Source: Apostichopus japonicus
Taxonomy: Eukaryota; Echinodermata; Holothuroidea; Aspidochirotida; Stichopodidae
DNA length: 62,000 nucleotides
Direction: 5' to 3'
NCBI RefSeq assembly: GCF_037975245.1
Contig: NC_092569.1
Coordinates: 8,895,001-8,957,000 of the forward strand
In this document: piece after piece, positions 37,106-55,661 of the stretch
Layout of the letters: each line of letters begins with the position of its first letter
How positions within the stretch are numbered: the first letter of the stretch is position 1
Notes under the pieces: model-generated
The model's input: only the letters and a program-made list of their open reading frames with translations
Told to the model about the DNA's origin: nothing
Databases searched by the model: none
Made by a program: the position numbers and the translations under genes

Positions 37106-39091
37106 CCAAATAAGAGTTAAAGAGGAACTTAAGGCACACGTCCTTGTTTATATATACTTACACACCTAGCCTATCACTTTATGATCCCGTCTCAAAATGG
37201 AAAGGCCACAAAAAACATTTTTCTTTAATGTATTGTACCATCCAAAGATTCAAACTGCCCTAAAAAGTTAAGTTCCCAGTTCCACTGTTGTGGCGCGAAG
37301 AGTAGACGTTTAAAATCATTCTTTTGCAAAAATTGCCCATAGTGAAATTTGTTTCGCCCACAGTTTATTATTATTACACGTAGGTAATAGATTAAACAGC
37401 AACATAGAAACTGCAACATACAAATTAACATTGAACAAACAAACTTTTCCATAAAAGGCTCCGAACCAGTCAGATCAAAGATGCAAATACTTGCTTCTTT
37501 GCTCTTATAACGTTTGTTTATATTTAATAGTCAGTTTCCCGAAATAATAAGTATTTCCCCGAAAAGAAATAAAAAAGGTGCAAGAACATCATCAGCGGTA
37601 GAAACTGAAATATTAAAAGCAAATTACATTAATATTAAACATAGCAATAACAGCAATGAACAACGTGAATAAGTTTATCCTACAAAGTAAACACGGTAAA
37701 GTTTGATGTCGTTCGTAATGTCACTAACATTAATCTCTACACCAAGTATCTTTAGATTGCAAAGGGAATGACGAATATCGCTAAACTACTACTTCATATA
37801 TACGCGCCACTTTCATTAAACCCACTTGTCAACAACCAAATGCACATAAACAGCGCACTATGATTGAATGTAGATAATTAGCTCTATGACCAATTTGAAT
37901 GTAAACCCTCCCATCAAACTGAATCAAGATTTAGTATGTTAATGTATCATCCAATATACTGTTAGTTTTTTATTGTAGAAAACAAGCAGCCACGATGCCC
38001 GAGTTAAGATTTAATTTAAGAGCAGTTTTTTTTTTCAATTCACAGGTTTGTTAGTAATAACTGTTTAATAGTCAACTATATATCGACTTTGTCTATTTGA
38101 GATAAAGGTGAACACTGTCACTTTAATATGAGCTCAAAAAACAACAATTTTTAAGCAATAAAAATTTGCATTCATATCATTGATATCAATATAAAAACTA
38201 TATTATTACACTGGAGGACAATGTTTTATGATAAGAAAAGATTAAAGTAATGAAAGAGTAAAATTAAAAATGATAAATAAGTTGTAATATTGAGGAACGC
38301 GTCAAATGTTTAAGATATAATGGTCGCAGTTGTAAGATAAAAAGTCGAAAATGATATATTATTAAGAATAAAGTGGAACGTTTGACATAAAATAGTCTAA
38401 ATTCAAACTTCCAAATAATGTCTTTTTTTTATGAAAAGAAATCATTAAAAGTCTTCACAAGTTTGGGCAAAACACTTTCGAAATTTAGCAATCACCTGGG
38501 CCTTTCACTCGACCCACTGCAGTTGGTGCCCTACTTTGCTTTTGACTTCAAAAGGAACACATTTTGAGAAATCGTTGTCTCACTCGCCCCTTCCCAAATT
38601 CAAAACGAGCTCCGCCGTCCCTGCTAACACACGAGTTTTGTTACGTAAGACAATTGCTAGCATGGCGTCGAGAACTCATCCGATTAAATGGACTGAATTT
38701 AACAAATGAAAAGCACTGAGTATTTTAAATGACTATAATACGTTGATCAAATTTGAAGATAAACTGCTTCGCCTAGTTTAGGAACTCCAACAAATGGCAG
38801 GAAGTTCAAAGTATGAAGAATTTGGAAAATCAGTTGCTTGCTACAGTTACGTTCATGGAGCCGATAACACCTTCTTTTTACAGAACCTGATTCTCATTTA
38901 CACATTTTGTTCTTAACATGTGTGGTGATTCACGTAATCTGATTCAGATAGACCATACTTGGACAGCTTGCACCAAATGATGAACTCTTGCCGTCTGGTT
39001 AATGTTCTCTCATTACAGTCAGGTTAACTATATGACAGACTCCCAATCAGCAGTCAATCAATTACATTTCACTGAACCCATGTTTCCTTTC
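37106..39091. other. Copy A non-coding segment
   Basis: Collinear with about 49750-51793 in copy B, with small indels. No exon recognised; it lies 3' of the MYND gene and would hold its 3' UTR. Confidence 0.6.
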
Positions 39092-44352
<5,261 letters not shown>

Positions 44353-44410
44353 ATACGTGTTGAATGCTGTTTGCGTTAGGTGGGTGCAGGGATCGAGGAA
44401 CACGTCAAAA

Positions 44411-44648
44411 TCTTATAGTATATATTTAGAACGGGGATTTCTGTTATAATTGCGCAATCCACCGAGTACAGTAATTTATGCAGGGAGCTGCAAGACAAGC
44501 TCCCTAATTGAACAATACATGTTGTAGTCATAAATCTTATAGTAAATATAGAACGGGGATTTCTGTTATAATTGCGCAATCCACCGAGTACGGTAATTCA
44601 TGCAGGGAGCTGCAAGACAAGCTCCCTAATTGAACAATATATGTTGTA
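44411..44648. repeat. 122-bp tandem duplication with conserved hairpin
   Basis: Two units, 122 bp apart, each containing GGGAGCT, an 8-base loop, and AGCTCCC (44483-44504 and 44605-44626). A single copy occurs in segment B with the same hairpin at 58244-58265. On the minus strand these lie just upstream of exon 1, so they may be promoter/5' UTR or an old transposon end. Confidence 0.8.
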
Positions 44649-45114
44649 GGCACCGAAGTACTTATCGTCGGTTCGTGCAATACTTAACTGAGTGTATATA
44701 GTACAAGGAATGTTCTGGTACGTACATTACATGGAGTGACGTAAATTGCAACGTTTTACACTTTATACATCAGGAACTGCTACTGTACAGTGTGGCTATT
44801 CTCATACACGTCAACCAAAATACTAGAATGAGAAATATCACACCGAATCATCAGGATGTATGGAAACGTTAAGGTGCCATCAAATTGTTAAGATCCTCTG
44901 TGCAATTTTGCTGCAGTCCATCATTTTGCAACAAAATGATGAAATGTAAACATTCCGATGTAAGAGAAAAAAATCAGTTTGTTGCGAAATGTTAGACTGT
45001 TGAACTTTATCAAGTGCTCATTGAATAATTTTACTGCAAATTGCTTAATTGATGACATTTGGTAAACAATTATTTTGTCATTTTGAGTAAGGTGCATTTT
45101 CATTGGACCTGGTA

Positions 45115-45253
45115 GATTTGGTTGCGACTCAGCCAATGTCATCTCCCTCCTTTATAGTTGCAAGTGCCCCCAGGTCACCTATATTGGCGAAACCAAGTTC
45201 AGGCATCGGTTCAATAACCACAAACTAAGTATCCGCAATAATAACCCAGGTTA
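45115..45253 (+). mobile_element. Penelope-like GIY-YIG endonuclease fragment
   Basis: The plus strand encodes SCKCPQVTYIGETKFRHRFN followed by NHKLSIRNNNP. The YIGET and the RFNNHK segment match the GIY-YIG nuclease at the C-terminus of Penelope-like proteins. Only this end survives; the RT portion is absent. It abuts a (TA)n tract and lies at the end of duplication copy A. Confidence 0.78.
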
Positions 45254-45254
45254 T

Positions 45255-45338
<84 letters not shown>
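45254..45338. repeat. (TA)n tract
   Basis: Pure TA dinucleotides between the Penelope fragment and the hAT-like element. Confidence 0.97.
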
Positions 45339-45341
<3 letters not shown>

Positions 45342-46017
45342 GCGCGTATCCAGGATTTTCTAATCCGGGGGGCGCGAATTACTATCTAAGCGGAGCGCCA
45401 CCATCGGTTGGCGCGGAGCGTACAAGAAAATTTCTGGTTTTGATACCCCCCAGATCACCGGAAATGGCACTTCTCGGGCTTGAAAATGACCAACCAGATG
45501 TACACTTTTGCCTGAGAACCGCAGTATTTCCTAAAAGTTTTTTTCCATCCATAACCTTTTTGAAGATTGTCACCAGTCACACATCATGTTCGACCTCATT
45601 GCATGTCCTATGGATCATTGCTTTTGTAGGTGATTCTACGTCACGGCCCACAATATCCGACAGCCCCACTTTTGAAGGTTTTAAGCCCATTATTTGTTGA
45701 AAATTTGAAAATTCACATTTCTTGTGAATAAAATCACTTCAGAACATACCCATAATGTTGCACAAAATTCAATCTATGGACAACCAATATAGAAAAACCT
45801 CCTTGGACCCCTAACAGACAGGTCAAAATTGCACGAGTAGAGGAAAGTATGATGAAGAATGTTGGTGAGGAAATTGTCGAAAATTCAGACACAGTTAATT
45901 TATTGGTGTAGAAATATTAAAACCTCTTATAATGGCTATTATAAAACTGCGTTGAAGGAAATGAAAAATAGCAGATATTTCCGATATCAGGTATATCGAA
46001 ACCGAACACTATACACA

Positions 46018-46443
46018 CATAGGCGTAGGTCCCGTAGGAGGCGGGGGCTGCAGCCCCCCCCCCCCCCCGCGACCAAATTTTCCCCATTTTTTTTCTGGCA
46101 CCTACTGAAAGAAAAATAAATAGCAATGAATAGTTTAAAATTGATCTCCTTGGTTATTAAATAAAGTTCTAAGCTTGGCCGATATTACTACTGTAAAATA
46201 GAGTTTTGACATAAATGGATCTGTATGCTTTTTCCCCATCTACATTTCGTTGTTTACATTAGCATCCGGCGGTATACTGTGCAACTTTCACGGACCGTAC
46301 GGTAAACGATGGCATGCGATGTAATGACCGATGCTTGCTTATATGATATTGGCATCGATATGTTGGACGCGCGCGAAAAATTTTGGCTTTTTTTCGGGCA
46401 GGTCATGACAGCCCCCAAATCCAATTGGGCTCCTACGCCTTTG
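46018..46443. mobile_element. Nested hAT-like MITE, 426 bp
   Basis: Inverted ends CATAGGCGTAGG and CCTACGCCTTTG (one mismatch), flanked by TATACACA and ACTACACA, an 8-bp duplication with two mismatches. A long C-run (about 46054-46067) lies near the left end. Inserted within the larger hAT-like element. Confidence 0.65.
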
Positions 46444-47085
46444 ACTACACACATAGACAGTTTTTTGGCTGTTCATCGTGGAACATGCATTTCAATGCTC
46501 ACTGATATGATGTTATATCTGCTTTTTGCTTTACAAATTCGAAAAGGCGTGTAGGGAGTAATTGCCAAGGGAGGGGCGAAGCCTGTAGGCAAACTATCTA
46601 AGCGAAGTGCCACCATGAGTTGGCGCGAAGCGTGCAATAATTTTTTTTTGCCGAAAATGCCTCCCAGATCGCTGGAAATGACACTTCCCAGGCCTTGTAA
46701 GTTGCATCTAAGCATTGTCTATTTTGAAATTACTAGCGATGTCATAAAGAAAATTTGCTCGGGGGGGGGGGAGGGGCGGTCGCCCCTTCCCGAAATGCGT
46801 CATGTTCCCCGACGACTCGGTCGAGTTCAAGACCAGCCACAGTTGGTTCCATATAGCACAATTGTACAATTGTTTAGTTTAAGGCGTCCATACACACACA
46901 CGCGTTATGATAGACCATATATAGTATTTATATAGATACATTAGTGAGAGAGGAAAAACGGAAACGTCAAAAATGGAGTTGTCGGTGTAAGGGGTAGGGT
47001 GAGGCGCACACCCCCTCCGTAATCCTTGATCTGTCACTGGCTACCCTGTGTATATAGTAGGGATCAGCGCTTTAACTATGACTGT

Positions 47086-47245
47086 TCCTCTTTCTCTTCC
47101 CGAGGTCTTGGCTATCTTCTACTCCTCCCTTTTCTCCTTTTTCTCTTTTTTTCTTTTTCTTTTGCCTTCCTTCCTCTCCCCCTTTTCTTTTTTCCCCCCT
47201 CCTTTTCCCTTTCTTCTTTTCTTTTTTTCTCTCCTCTTTTCCTTA
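47086..47245 (+). repeat. Polypyrimidine tract
   Basis: About 150 bp almost entirely C and T on the plus strand, inside the hAT-like element. Such tracts can form triplex DNA. The basic Lys/Arg/Glu frames on the minus strand are artefacts. Confidence 0.85.
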
Positions 47246-47319
47246 CCCGGGGGACGCGCTCCCCCAACGCCCCCCCGGATACGCGCCTGTATATATATAT
47301 ATTTAAATAAATATGTAGC

Positions 47320-47490
47320 AAGTGGTATGACAGATAAATAGCGATAAATAAAATCACCAGAAATATTCCGCTTCACAACCGGTTTCGTCCTTCTGGGACA
47401 TATAAAGCGATGGTAGGAATCGAACCCCGGATCTTGTGTACAGACCAAAGTCCATACCACTCGAACACAGTAAATCTACTGGTGTGTGAA
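47320..47490 (-). mobile_element. tRNA-derived SINE
   Basis: The minus strand has an A-box-like GAGTGGTATGG and a perfect B box GGTTCGATTCC (complement at 47417-47427) at tRNA spacing, followed by a body and a CTGTCATACCACTTGC tail segment. The tail segment recurs at about 47645-47668 next to a (TA)n tract. Confidence 0.75.
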
Positions 47491-47687
47491 TGCGTAAAAA
47501 CTGGCTATGTATAATTGTCAATGAGGGCGTATCACCCAAGTGTTATGAATGATTAGATTGCACCCCTGGTGCTTTGCATCTGACAAATAACATAATTACC
47601 CCTTTTTATAGGCAAGCCAAGCCGGAAATGAAACATGAATTTGTAACAAGTGGTATGACAGATATATAGTAAATAAACAAAGATATG

Positions 47688-47854
<167 letters not shown>

Positions 47855-49008
47855 ACCAAAATGGTTCCAGGTTATTGCTAACCCATGCATGATATTCAAC
47901 ACACCCATGTACACCAACAATACAGCATTAAGTTTGCATTTGTTCACAATTTGAGGATATTTATTGACTGTGACATGCTCAAAGCACTACATAGCCAATA
48001 AATAAGTTACAAAGTGTCAGTTTTAGTGCAAATCAACCTACTTACATGAAACGTCTCACGATGTGATATAGTTCGGGCTGATACCTCTCGCATTCACATC
48101 TTGGTAATTGTTGTCTTTCTACGCTTAGATTTCATTATAACTGTGTTAGTCTGGTCAACACCTTTATATTTAACCGTGTAACCCATCGACCTTTTTAACA
48201 CTAAAAGTGCCGCATTGAAAACACCTTTACCAGCTTTACGTGTGTAGAATTTACAAGCTCTGCTTTATTCATTGTGTTACACATGTTATTGGAGATTGAA
48301 GCACGCTATACGGTATTATGATGGTAGCCCGGCGTAGTCTATATATTGCAAGGAGAAGCCATATGGGGAATTCAGGTGTAAATTAACTGATAAGTTGTGT
48401 TATGATTATTTATTTTAAGTTACGTACTGGGACCTACTAGGATGGGGAAATTGGGCAAATGAGCTGATTGGATGGGCCGTGTTAGGGACTGGATGCGTAG
48501 ACAGGAAGAAAGCAAAATTTAGGGAAGGTGATGACGTAATCACTCAGCCTGTGCCCAGACAAACACCCATCTAGTTTGAATTTATATCTGACTTGTTTGC
48601 GACATACATTTCTTACATAGTTCACCAATTGTTCCACCTTTGACCCGCATTGACGTTTGCCATCCTATGTTAATTAATATGTACTAAACCATTAACGTTG
48701 CATTTCCTAAATTGATATGATGCGTGATGGTTTCGATCGGGAAGTTGAAACGCGTGTATTGGTCACATGGACATAGGGTCACAGGGACGACTACGCCCCT
48801 TTTGAAGTAAAAGGTTTGGGGGGGGGGGGCTGTTATGAGACCAAGATTTCATGAACTTTATCCTCTTTGAAATCAAGTGCAAACTAGAGCACTACGATAG
48901 ATCGGTAGACAGGCAGCTATCAACACTTGGGGAAGGGAGGGGTAGAAAGACGCCTTTGGCCAAATTTGGTATCTTCGCCTTTCTCTTTGTTGATGCTATG
49001 GTTACCCA

Positions 49009-49724
49009 AATGAGTCATAGAACTTGTCAACATTTCATCTACTTTCTCTTAAAAGTTCGCTTCTTTACTCATTGTTGCTTGAAATTTCAAATTTTTGTAT
49101 CAAAATTTGGATGTATTTTTGTTAACTCCTTGCATACAAAAGAAATTATTTTGACAGTTTATATCTCAAGTCTTGGACTTCTTTTTCAAAACTTACTTTA
49201 ATATTCTGTTTTTTATATAAAAAAGACCATATAAATCCTTCAATACTGTGATATCAATATTTCAACTTATCCCGAAAATTATTACAATCTCAAAGGTTGA
49301 ACTGTTTAATCTCAAAGTATAACATTTTCTAAAAATTTAGAACTAGGGTGGTATTAAGTCTGCAGGGTCGGGTAAATGAGTAAGACTGTAGTCTGGGCAT
49401 GTTTGGTAACGAATAGTCCCCATATACTGTTGAATGATCTCGGTGTTTCAGCATATTCTCGACTAACTATGGAGATGTTGAAGAAAGAAGTCAGAACTTC
49501 GACGGACTTTGTGGTGTTGGGGAAAGATATTTTTGATGCATGGTTAGAGGTCAATTTCTATGTACGGGAATTAAAGCAAGGCATTCATTTCAATGCGGCA
49601 TCTAATAGGATGCAAGTAAAGTATTGTGTATATTTAGACATGTTCGAAGTTCTTGTTTTTGAGGAGGGGGGGGGGGGACATCGGTCCTGCCGTCCTTGAG
49701 CTAGAAGCGGTGCTTTAGCGAAAA
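49009..49724. mobile_element. 716-bp insertion specific to copy B
   Basis: The copy A sequence ...GGTTACCCAGGCATAC is split in B: TTACCCA at 49002-49008 and again at 49725-49731 flank 716 bp absent from A, a 7-bp target duplication. No terminal inverted repeat or coding domain recognised; a plus-strand open frame (49376-49699) has no family I can name. A G-run lies near the right end (49664-49677). Confidence 0.65.
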
Positions 49725-49760
49725 TTACCCAGGCATACATTTACCAAATTAGAGTTAAAG
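49725..49760. other. Empty target site of the LTR retrotransposon
   Basis: CATACATTTACCAAATTAGA here corresponds to the joined flanks of the element in copy A (CATACATTTACCAAA before the 5' LTR, CCAAATAAGAG after the 3' LTR). One CCAAA is present instead of two. Confidence 0.92.
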
Positions 49761-51793
49761 AGGAACTTAAGACACACGTCCTTGTTCATATATACTTACA
49801 CACATAGCCTATCACTTTATGATCCCATCTCAAAATGGGAAGGCCACAAAATATCTTTTTTTCTGTAATGTGTGGTACCACCCAATGATTCAAACTGCCC
49901 TAAAAGTTAAGTTTACAGTGCCACTGATGGTCCGAGGAGGGTAGACGTTTAAAATCATTCTTTTGCAAAATTGCCCATGTTGATTTTTTTTCACCCCCAG
50001 TTTATTATTACACGTAGGTATGAGGTTTAAAACAACAACATAGAAATTGCAACATAAAAATTAACATTGAACAAACAAACTTTACCAAAAAAGGCTCCGA
50101 ACCAGTCAGATCAAAGATACAAATACTGGCTTCTTTGTTCTTTTAACGTTTGTTCATAATTCATAGTCAGTTTCCCGAAGTAATAAGTATTTACCCGAAA
50201 AGACCTTAAAAAGATGCAAGAACATCATAAGCGGTAGAAACCGAAATATTAAAAGCAAATTACATTAATATTAAACAAAGCAATAACAACAATAAACAAC
50301 GTGAATATTAGTTTATCCTAAAAATTAAACACGGTAACATTTGATGCCGTTCGTAATGTCACTAACATTGCATAACTGAAGTAGGCCTGTACACTATCGA
50401 ATAAGGAATCTCTACACAAAGTATCTTTAGATTGCAAAGGGAATGACGAATATCGCTAAACTACTAATTCATATATACGAGCCACTTTCACCCACATGTC
50501 CACATCCAAATGCACGTAAACAGCGCACTATGATTGCATGTAGATACATAGCTCTATGACCAATTTGGACATTAATGTAAACCCTCCCTTAAAACTGAAT
50601 CAGGATTTATTATGTTAATGCAACATCTAATAAACTGTTAGTTTTTTAATGTATTGCACGGTAGAATACAAGCATGCAGCCACGACGCCAGAGCAAAGAT
50701 GTAATTTAAGAGCAGTTACTTTATATTTGTTTGCGTTTTTTAACGAGTACTTTCAAAACGTGAGTTCCTTTCTTTAGAATTCCGTTAAAGAGACGTTTTC
50801 TACTGTCAGAATGTTCCTTTTTGGCTCATGATATACTTACATTGCAATACATTTATAAATCGGCTACCTATTTCGTGTAAATACGAATACATACCAAATT
50901 TGGGTTAACTGTAACAACTAACTGTCAGGCAATTCACAGTTGTGTAGGTAATAACTGCTTAATAGTGAACTTTAAATCGACTTTATCTATTTGAGATGAA
51001 AGTGCCACTTTAATATGAGCTCAAACAACAACAATTTTTAAGCAATAAAATCTTGCATTCATATCAATGATATCAATATAAAAAAACTATATTATAACAC
51101 TGGAGGACAATGTTTTAAGATAAGAAAAGATTAAAGTAATGAAAGGATTAAAATAAAACATGATAAATAAGTTGTAATATTGAGGAACGCGTCAAATGTT
51201 TAAGATACAATGGTCGCAGTTGCCAGATAAAAAGTCGTTTGACATATAATAGTTAAAATTTAAACTTCAAATAATGCTTTTTATGAAAAGAAAGCATTCA
51301 AAAAGTCTTAACATGTTTGTGCAAAACACTTTCGAAATTTAGCACCCGCCCGGGCCTTTCACTCGACCAACTGCAGTTGGTGCCCTACACTGCTTTTGAC
51401 TTCAAAGAGGACACATTTGAAAAATCGTTGTCTCACTCGCCCCCCCCCCCCCCCAAATTCGAAGCGAGCTCCGCCGTCCCTGCTAACACACCTGTTTTGC
51501 TACGTGAAACAATTGCTTTGCCTATTTTAGGAACTCCAACGAATGGCAGAAAGTTCAAAGTATGGAGAATGTGAAATATCAGTTGCTACAGTTACGTTCA
51601 TGGAGCCAATAACACCTTCTTTTTACATAACCTGATTCGCAATTTTACACATTTGTTCTTAACATGTGTGGTGATTCACGTAACTTGATTCAGGTAGGTC
51701 GTCTTGCCGTCTTGGTCAATGTTCTCTCATTACAGTCAGGTTACCCCAACGGCAGTCAATCAAATGCATTTCACTGTACCCATGTTCACTTTC
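49761..51793. other. Copy B non-coding segment
   Basis: Collinear with 37110-39091 of copy A, with small indels, plus about 190 bp (near 50727-50930) not seen in A. No exon recognised. Confidence 0.55.
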
Positions 51794-53385
51794 TTATTCC
51801 TTGAGTGCTCGATGCCATTCCACTGTTCTGACATCTCCCTTCAGCATATTCACTGTGCGAACAGCCACTCGTTGGTTAAACGGGACAACAAGATTCCTCT
51901 CCTTTCGGAAGTCGCGCATAAGCAACCCTAGACGATTACTGACATCCGAGAGTTTAGGAAGTTTTCCCTTACCCTTTGCTTCAGCGTGCTTGTCACCCCT
52001 CAAATAATTGATGAAGAAAGCAGTGTTGTCATAGTACTCGTAAGAACAGCTAAAGTTTCGACCATACATATCACTTATGCTCAAGTTACAATCTCTCATT
52101 CCTCTCATAATTACTTTGTCGTTTTGTCTGTTGGCCAAACTGCACCATCAATACCCACATGCCAATTAAATGTTTCTGTTAAAAGTGCAGCATGTGGAAT
52201 TGTCATACTAAGGAACGGTTCTAGTGCTCCAAGAACGTTTCCTATTCTGTCATAGTCAATTAAGTTTGAAGCAAATATTCTGTCAAAGCCTCCTTCGTAT
52301 TCAGGGCGATTGATGACAGATCCTATGAGTGAGAAGTTCTCCGTACTGATGAAGAATGAAAGTCGTTGATCTCGAATCATTGTCCGAGATTTGGCAACTA
52401 AGTGAGTATTAAATACGTGACACATTGCACTAATAGAGTCATACTTTTTGAATTGAACCATATCCAAATAGTCCCACATTTGGAAAGGTAGACAATCAGA
52501 TCTAATGCAGTAGGTAAAGTCGAAACTTGACGGCAGCCTTCTGACTGCAGTTAGTAACGGTTCCCATCCCCTGCCAGTGAACGTCGGGTTGTAGTGCGTC
52601 ACCGTATTCTCCGCGTGTGCTTCGGGTAGTATTACACCGTCATCAAACCATTTTTTAACTGACGATGCATGTTGCTGTGGCACGTCATGCAATAGACCCC
52701 GTAAACCTTCGCTGACCCATGGATCAGAATCAAATATGGCATTTCTCTCCTCAAAAAGTTTAGCGCCTGACTCAGTCCCAATTTGGCAGGAATATCTTCT
52801 CCATTCATCCCAAACCTCACGCATTGCTTTATATGATTGCTCATTGACGTCAATCATTCCTCCAGTCTTCATTTTCAAATGGAAAGAATTCATCTAAATC
52901 AGCTTTGAAAGAGTCTCCTGAAGTAGCAAATAATCTTTACGAGGGAGTTGAAATGACAACCATATTGTAGAAATATTTGGAACCTCCTCTGCTTGACAGG
53001 AAGTAATCAGGAAGAGTAGAAGGACATTTCTTGCCATAGAGAAAGGATCGATATCGTTCAAGACAAATTTAAGACTACCATTAAAATCGTCTGGCAGTGA
53101 TTCGACAGTTTTCATCACGTGACGCAAATCACCACAAGCTGGCAACAAAATGCTAAAGTTTTTTAGGACACTCTGTCCGCCTTTCATTTCGTTACTTTGT
53201 AAGTTCAAGAGATCGTTTGCAAAAGAATTACTGAAATAGAATGGGTAGTCACCCATACACGTTATCGGTCTGGATGCTACTTGCTTTACGATCGTCTGCC
53301 ATTTTCGACACACTGGTTTATGTTTCGTCCAATCTCTTAGTTGGCATTCTTTGTTGCAATACCAAACAGAGTAACAGCCAGAACA
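51794..53385 (-). pseudogene. MYND gene copy B, exon 3, inactivated
   Basis: Clear paralogue of 39092-40690 with the same acceptor (CTTATATAG) and stop position. Two lesions: a TAG directly before the Met at 52893 (copy A has AAA at the same codon), and a 7-bp deletion near 52118 that shifts the frame and stops it after TDKTTK. The downstream part survives in the shifted frame to 51794. The remaining protein matches copy A with scattered replacements. Confidence 0.95.
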
Positions 53386-55661
53386 CTATATAAGAAAAGA
53401 ATAAATTTGTAAATTTAATAACTTTTAAACGACATAACCATTTATTCCGTTATTCCGTGTTGTTGTAATTACAAAATATGAGAGTGAATAACACTACAGC
53501 TTCGTTTAGAGGATGTAACACTGAATCATGTCATACGTAAGGCTTATATAACAGTGGATTGGTCAACATAACAACCTTCCAACCAAGTGTCGCTCTAATT
53601 TCTGCTAACTGCCTCCACCTGCTACTAGAATAGCTACACACATTCCGGGATTTCTATTTGCAAACGCTATTTGTAGCAGTTAAAAGTGTCCGGTCGGATT
53701 ATACTTTCTAAGGAAATAATGTCCCGGCAATGATACCATTGGATATGTAGTCCCCATTCGAAATGTCACAAAAATGGAAATTTCCCATATGAACGTTTCA
53801 AAGTAGATGATTGTCAGGTCTTTGGGTAAGTTTAATTCCATACTGAATATGCTAACAGTGTTGAGGTTTGTTACTTAATTCAGTCGGTTTCATTTGCATC
53901 ATTACATGGAGCATATGGAAATGTTTTGGGACGTTTGTTTCATGAAACACTGCGCAATATCTACATCACAGATTCTGATTCATACAAAAATGGAAATTTC
54001 CCATATGAACGTTTCAAAGTAGATGATTGTCAGGTCTTTGGGTAAGTTTAATTCCATACTGAATATGCTAACAGTGTTGAGGTTTGTTACTTAATTCAGT
54101 CGATTTCATTTGCATCATTACACGGAGCATATGGAAATGTTTTGGGACGTTTGTTACATGAAACACTGCGCAATATGTATATCACAGATTCTGATTCATA
54201 CAAAGACGTTCCCTTTGCGTAATGGGGAGAGGGGTCTAAGGGGGGGGGGTAGGATCATGTCTCTACAGACACTGTGTTTTATGCTTTTATCCATTGCTCG
54301 TGACAGTTCGACATTTTCAGTCATGCGCCATTGGTTATTGCTAATTCTTTTCATTTCTTGTTCAACTTAATTTACAACAACCTATAATATGGTGACAGCC
54401 ATCCTAGTAATACACTATAAATAAGTATAATGTTATATATACGCATAGTACTGATAGGCTAGGCTACATAAACACCGTATAAGATAAATGAATCAAACGG
54501 AGCGGAATTCATTGCCTGGATCAACTGCTATAATTACCAATCGCATTCGTTCGTAGAAATCGCCGTACGATCGTTTGTAAGAATGCTAACCTATGTTCCA
54601 TAAGTGTGCACTAAACGTACGTACGTACGTACGTATGAAATGTTCATAGTGTGTGTATTGTAGCACATTATGGTATTCTCCACGACATTATCGTCGCCCT
54701 AGTTAGTATAACCATACAATTGAAATTTTCAGGAATATGTTTTTTATAATTGACAAGAGATGAATCATATGGATTAGTTTGACTAACAATTCTAACGCTT
54801 AATAATGCCTTTCAATACTTACGTTATTAAACAATCACTACACGCAAAACTAAGACCTTGGTCACGTGACGTGACGTGACAGGCGAGTCCGATAAAACTA
54901 CGGAACCAATCGGCACTTTTATATGGTTGTAAAGATTACAAAATAAATAATCTAAAACCGTTTGATCCACATCAATTGCATTCGTTTTGGTCAAGTAAGA
55001 GCGTTGTGAGCAAGACAACAACATGAAATTTCGTGGGTTCGAGGATATTCTCCATTGATAAACAACTTTATATTTTATTTTTTAACCCTCATTACGACAA
55101 GAAATCTTTACGAAAGTTGACGTATTTAGTGTTGCTGGATAGATAACTGTTTCAGAAACTATGGGTACCCAAAGTAAAACAACCCTATAATTACAGGAAA
55201 GAATTGTTTACCCCACAAATGACACAACGAACCACATATAGTTAAGGGCCCCTCAGTGGTACCGAATAGCAAATACGTCCATATGTGCTTAAATTAAAAT
55301 GCTCATTTTTTTGTTAATTCCGTAACTGATTCATATATACATACATATCTTATCAAAACAATCCATAATACTTGTCACGAAGCAACGCAAAGAGCATTTT
55401 AGCATTTTACATCGATTAATAAGGCATGTAAGTTCAGAGTATGGTATACTACATGTGCTGAGGTATTCGACCATATTGTCTCTGTTGGTACTAACGAAAT
55501 TCCCATAAATAGCTTCTGTTACATTGTGTTACCTCCCATTGATCTTTGACCCTAAGCAAAGCAAAGCAAAACAACATGAATCTAAGCATTGCAATAAAGG
55601 CACTGACACCCTGCAGCAATCCATCACGCTATCTGTACAAATAAAAGAAGCTTATACATAC
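53386..55661 (-). other. Intron 2 of MYND copy B
   Basis: Collinear with intron 2 of copy A except for the insertion at about 53550-54252. A CGTA microsatellite lies near 54616-54634. Confidence 0.7.
53550..54252 (+). other. Insertion with a tandemly duplicated exon-like unit
   Basis: About 700 bp absent from copy A. A 216-bp unit is repeated: exon-like segments start after AATTCAG at 53884 and at 54100. The first runs open to a GG|GTAAGT donor at 54041 (158 nt; peptide includes ASLHGAYGNVLGRLFHETL and FPYERFKVDDCQVFG). The second keeps the same frame to a TAA at 54220-54222. A partial 3' half of the unit with the same donor precedes at about 53770-53825. I do not recognise the family. It looks like a piece of a host gene captured and duplicated here. 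Confidence 0.5.

Larger units (their letters stand above)
45339..47289. mobile_element. hAT-like non-autonomous DNA transposon, 1951 bp
   Basis: CAGGCGCGTATCC at the left end is matched by the complement GGATACGCGCCTG at the right end; both ends are embedded in TA dinucleotides, so an 8-bp target duplication is compatible but uninformative. No transposase frame. Two diverged direct copies of a CTATCTAAGCGGAGCGCCAC-type segment lie inside (about 45382 and about 46594), so the element is composite. Confidence 0.72.

Noticed and set aside
47112-47460. Lys/Arg/Glu-rich open frames on the minus strand
   Set aside because: Artefact of the polypyrimidine tract inside the hAT-like element.
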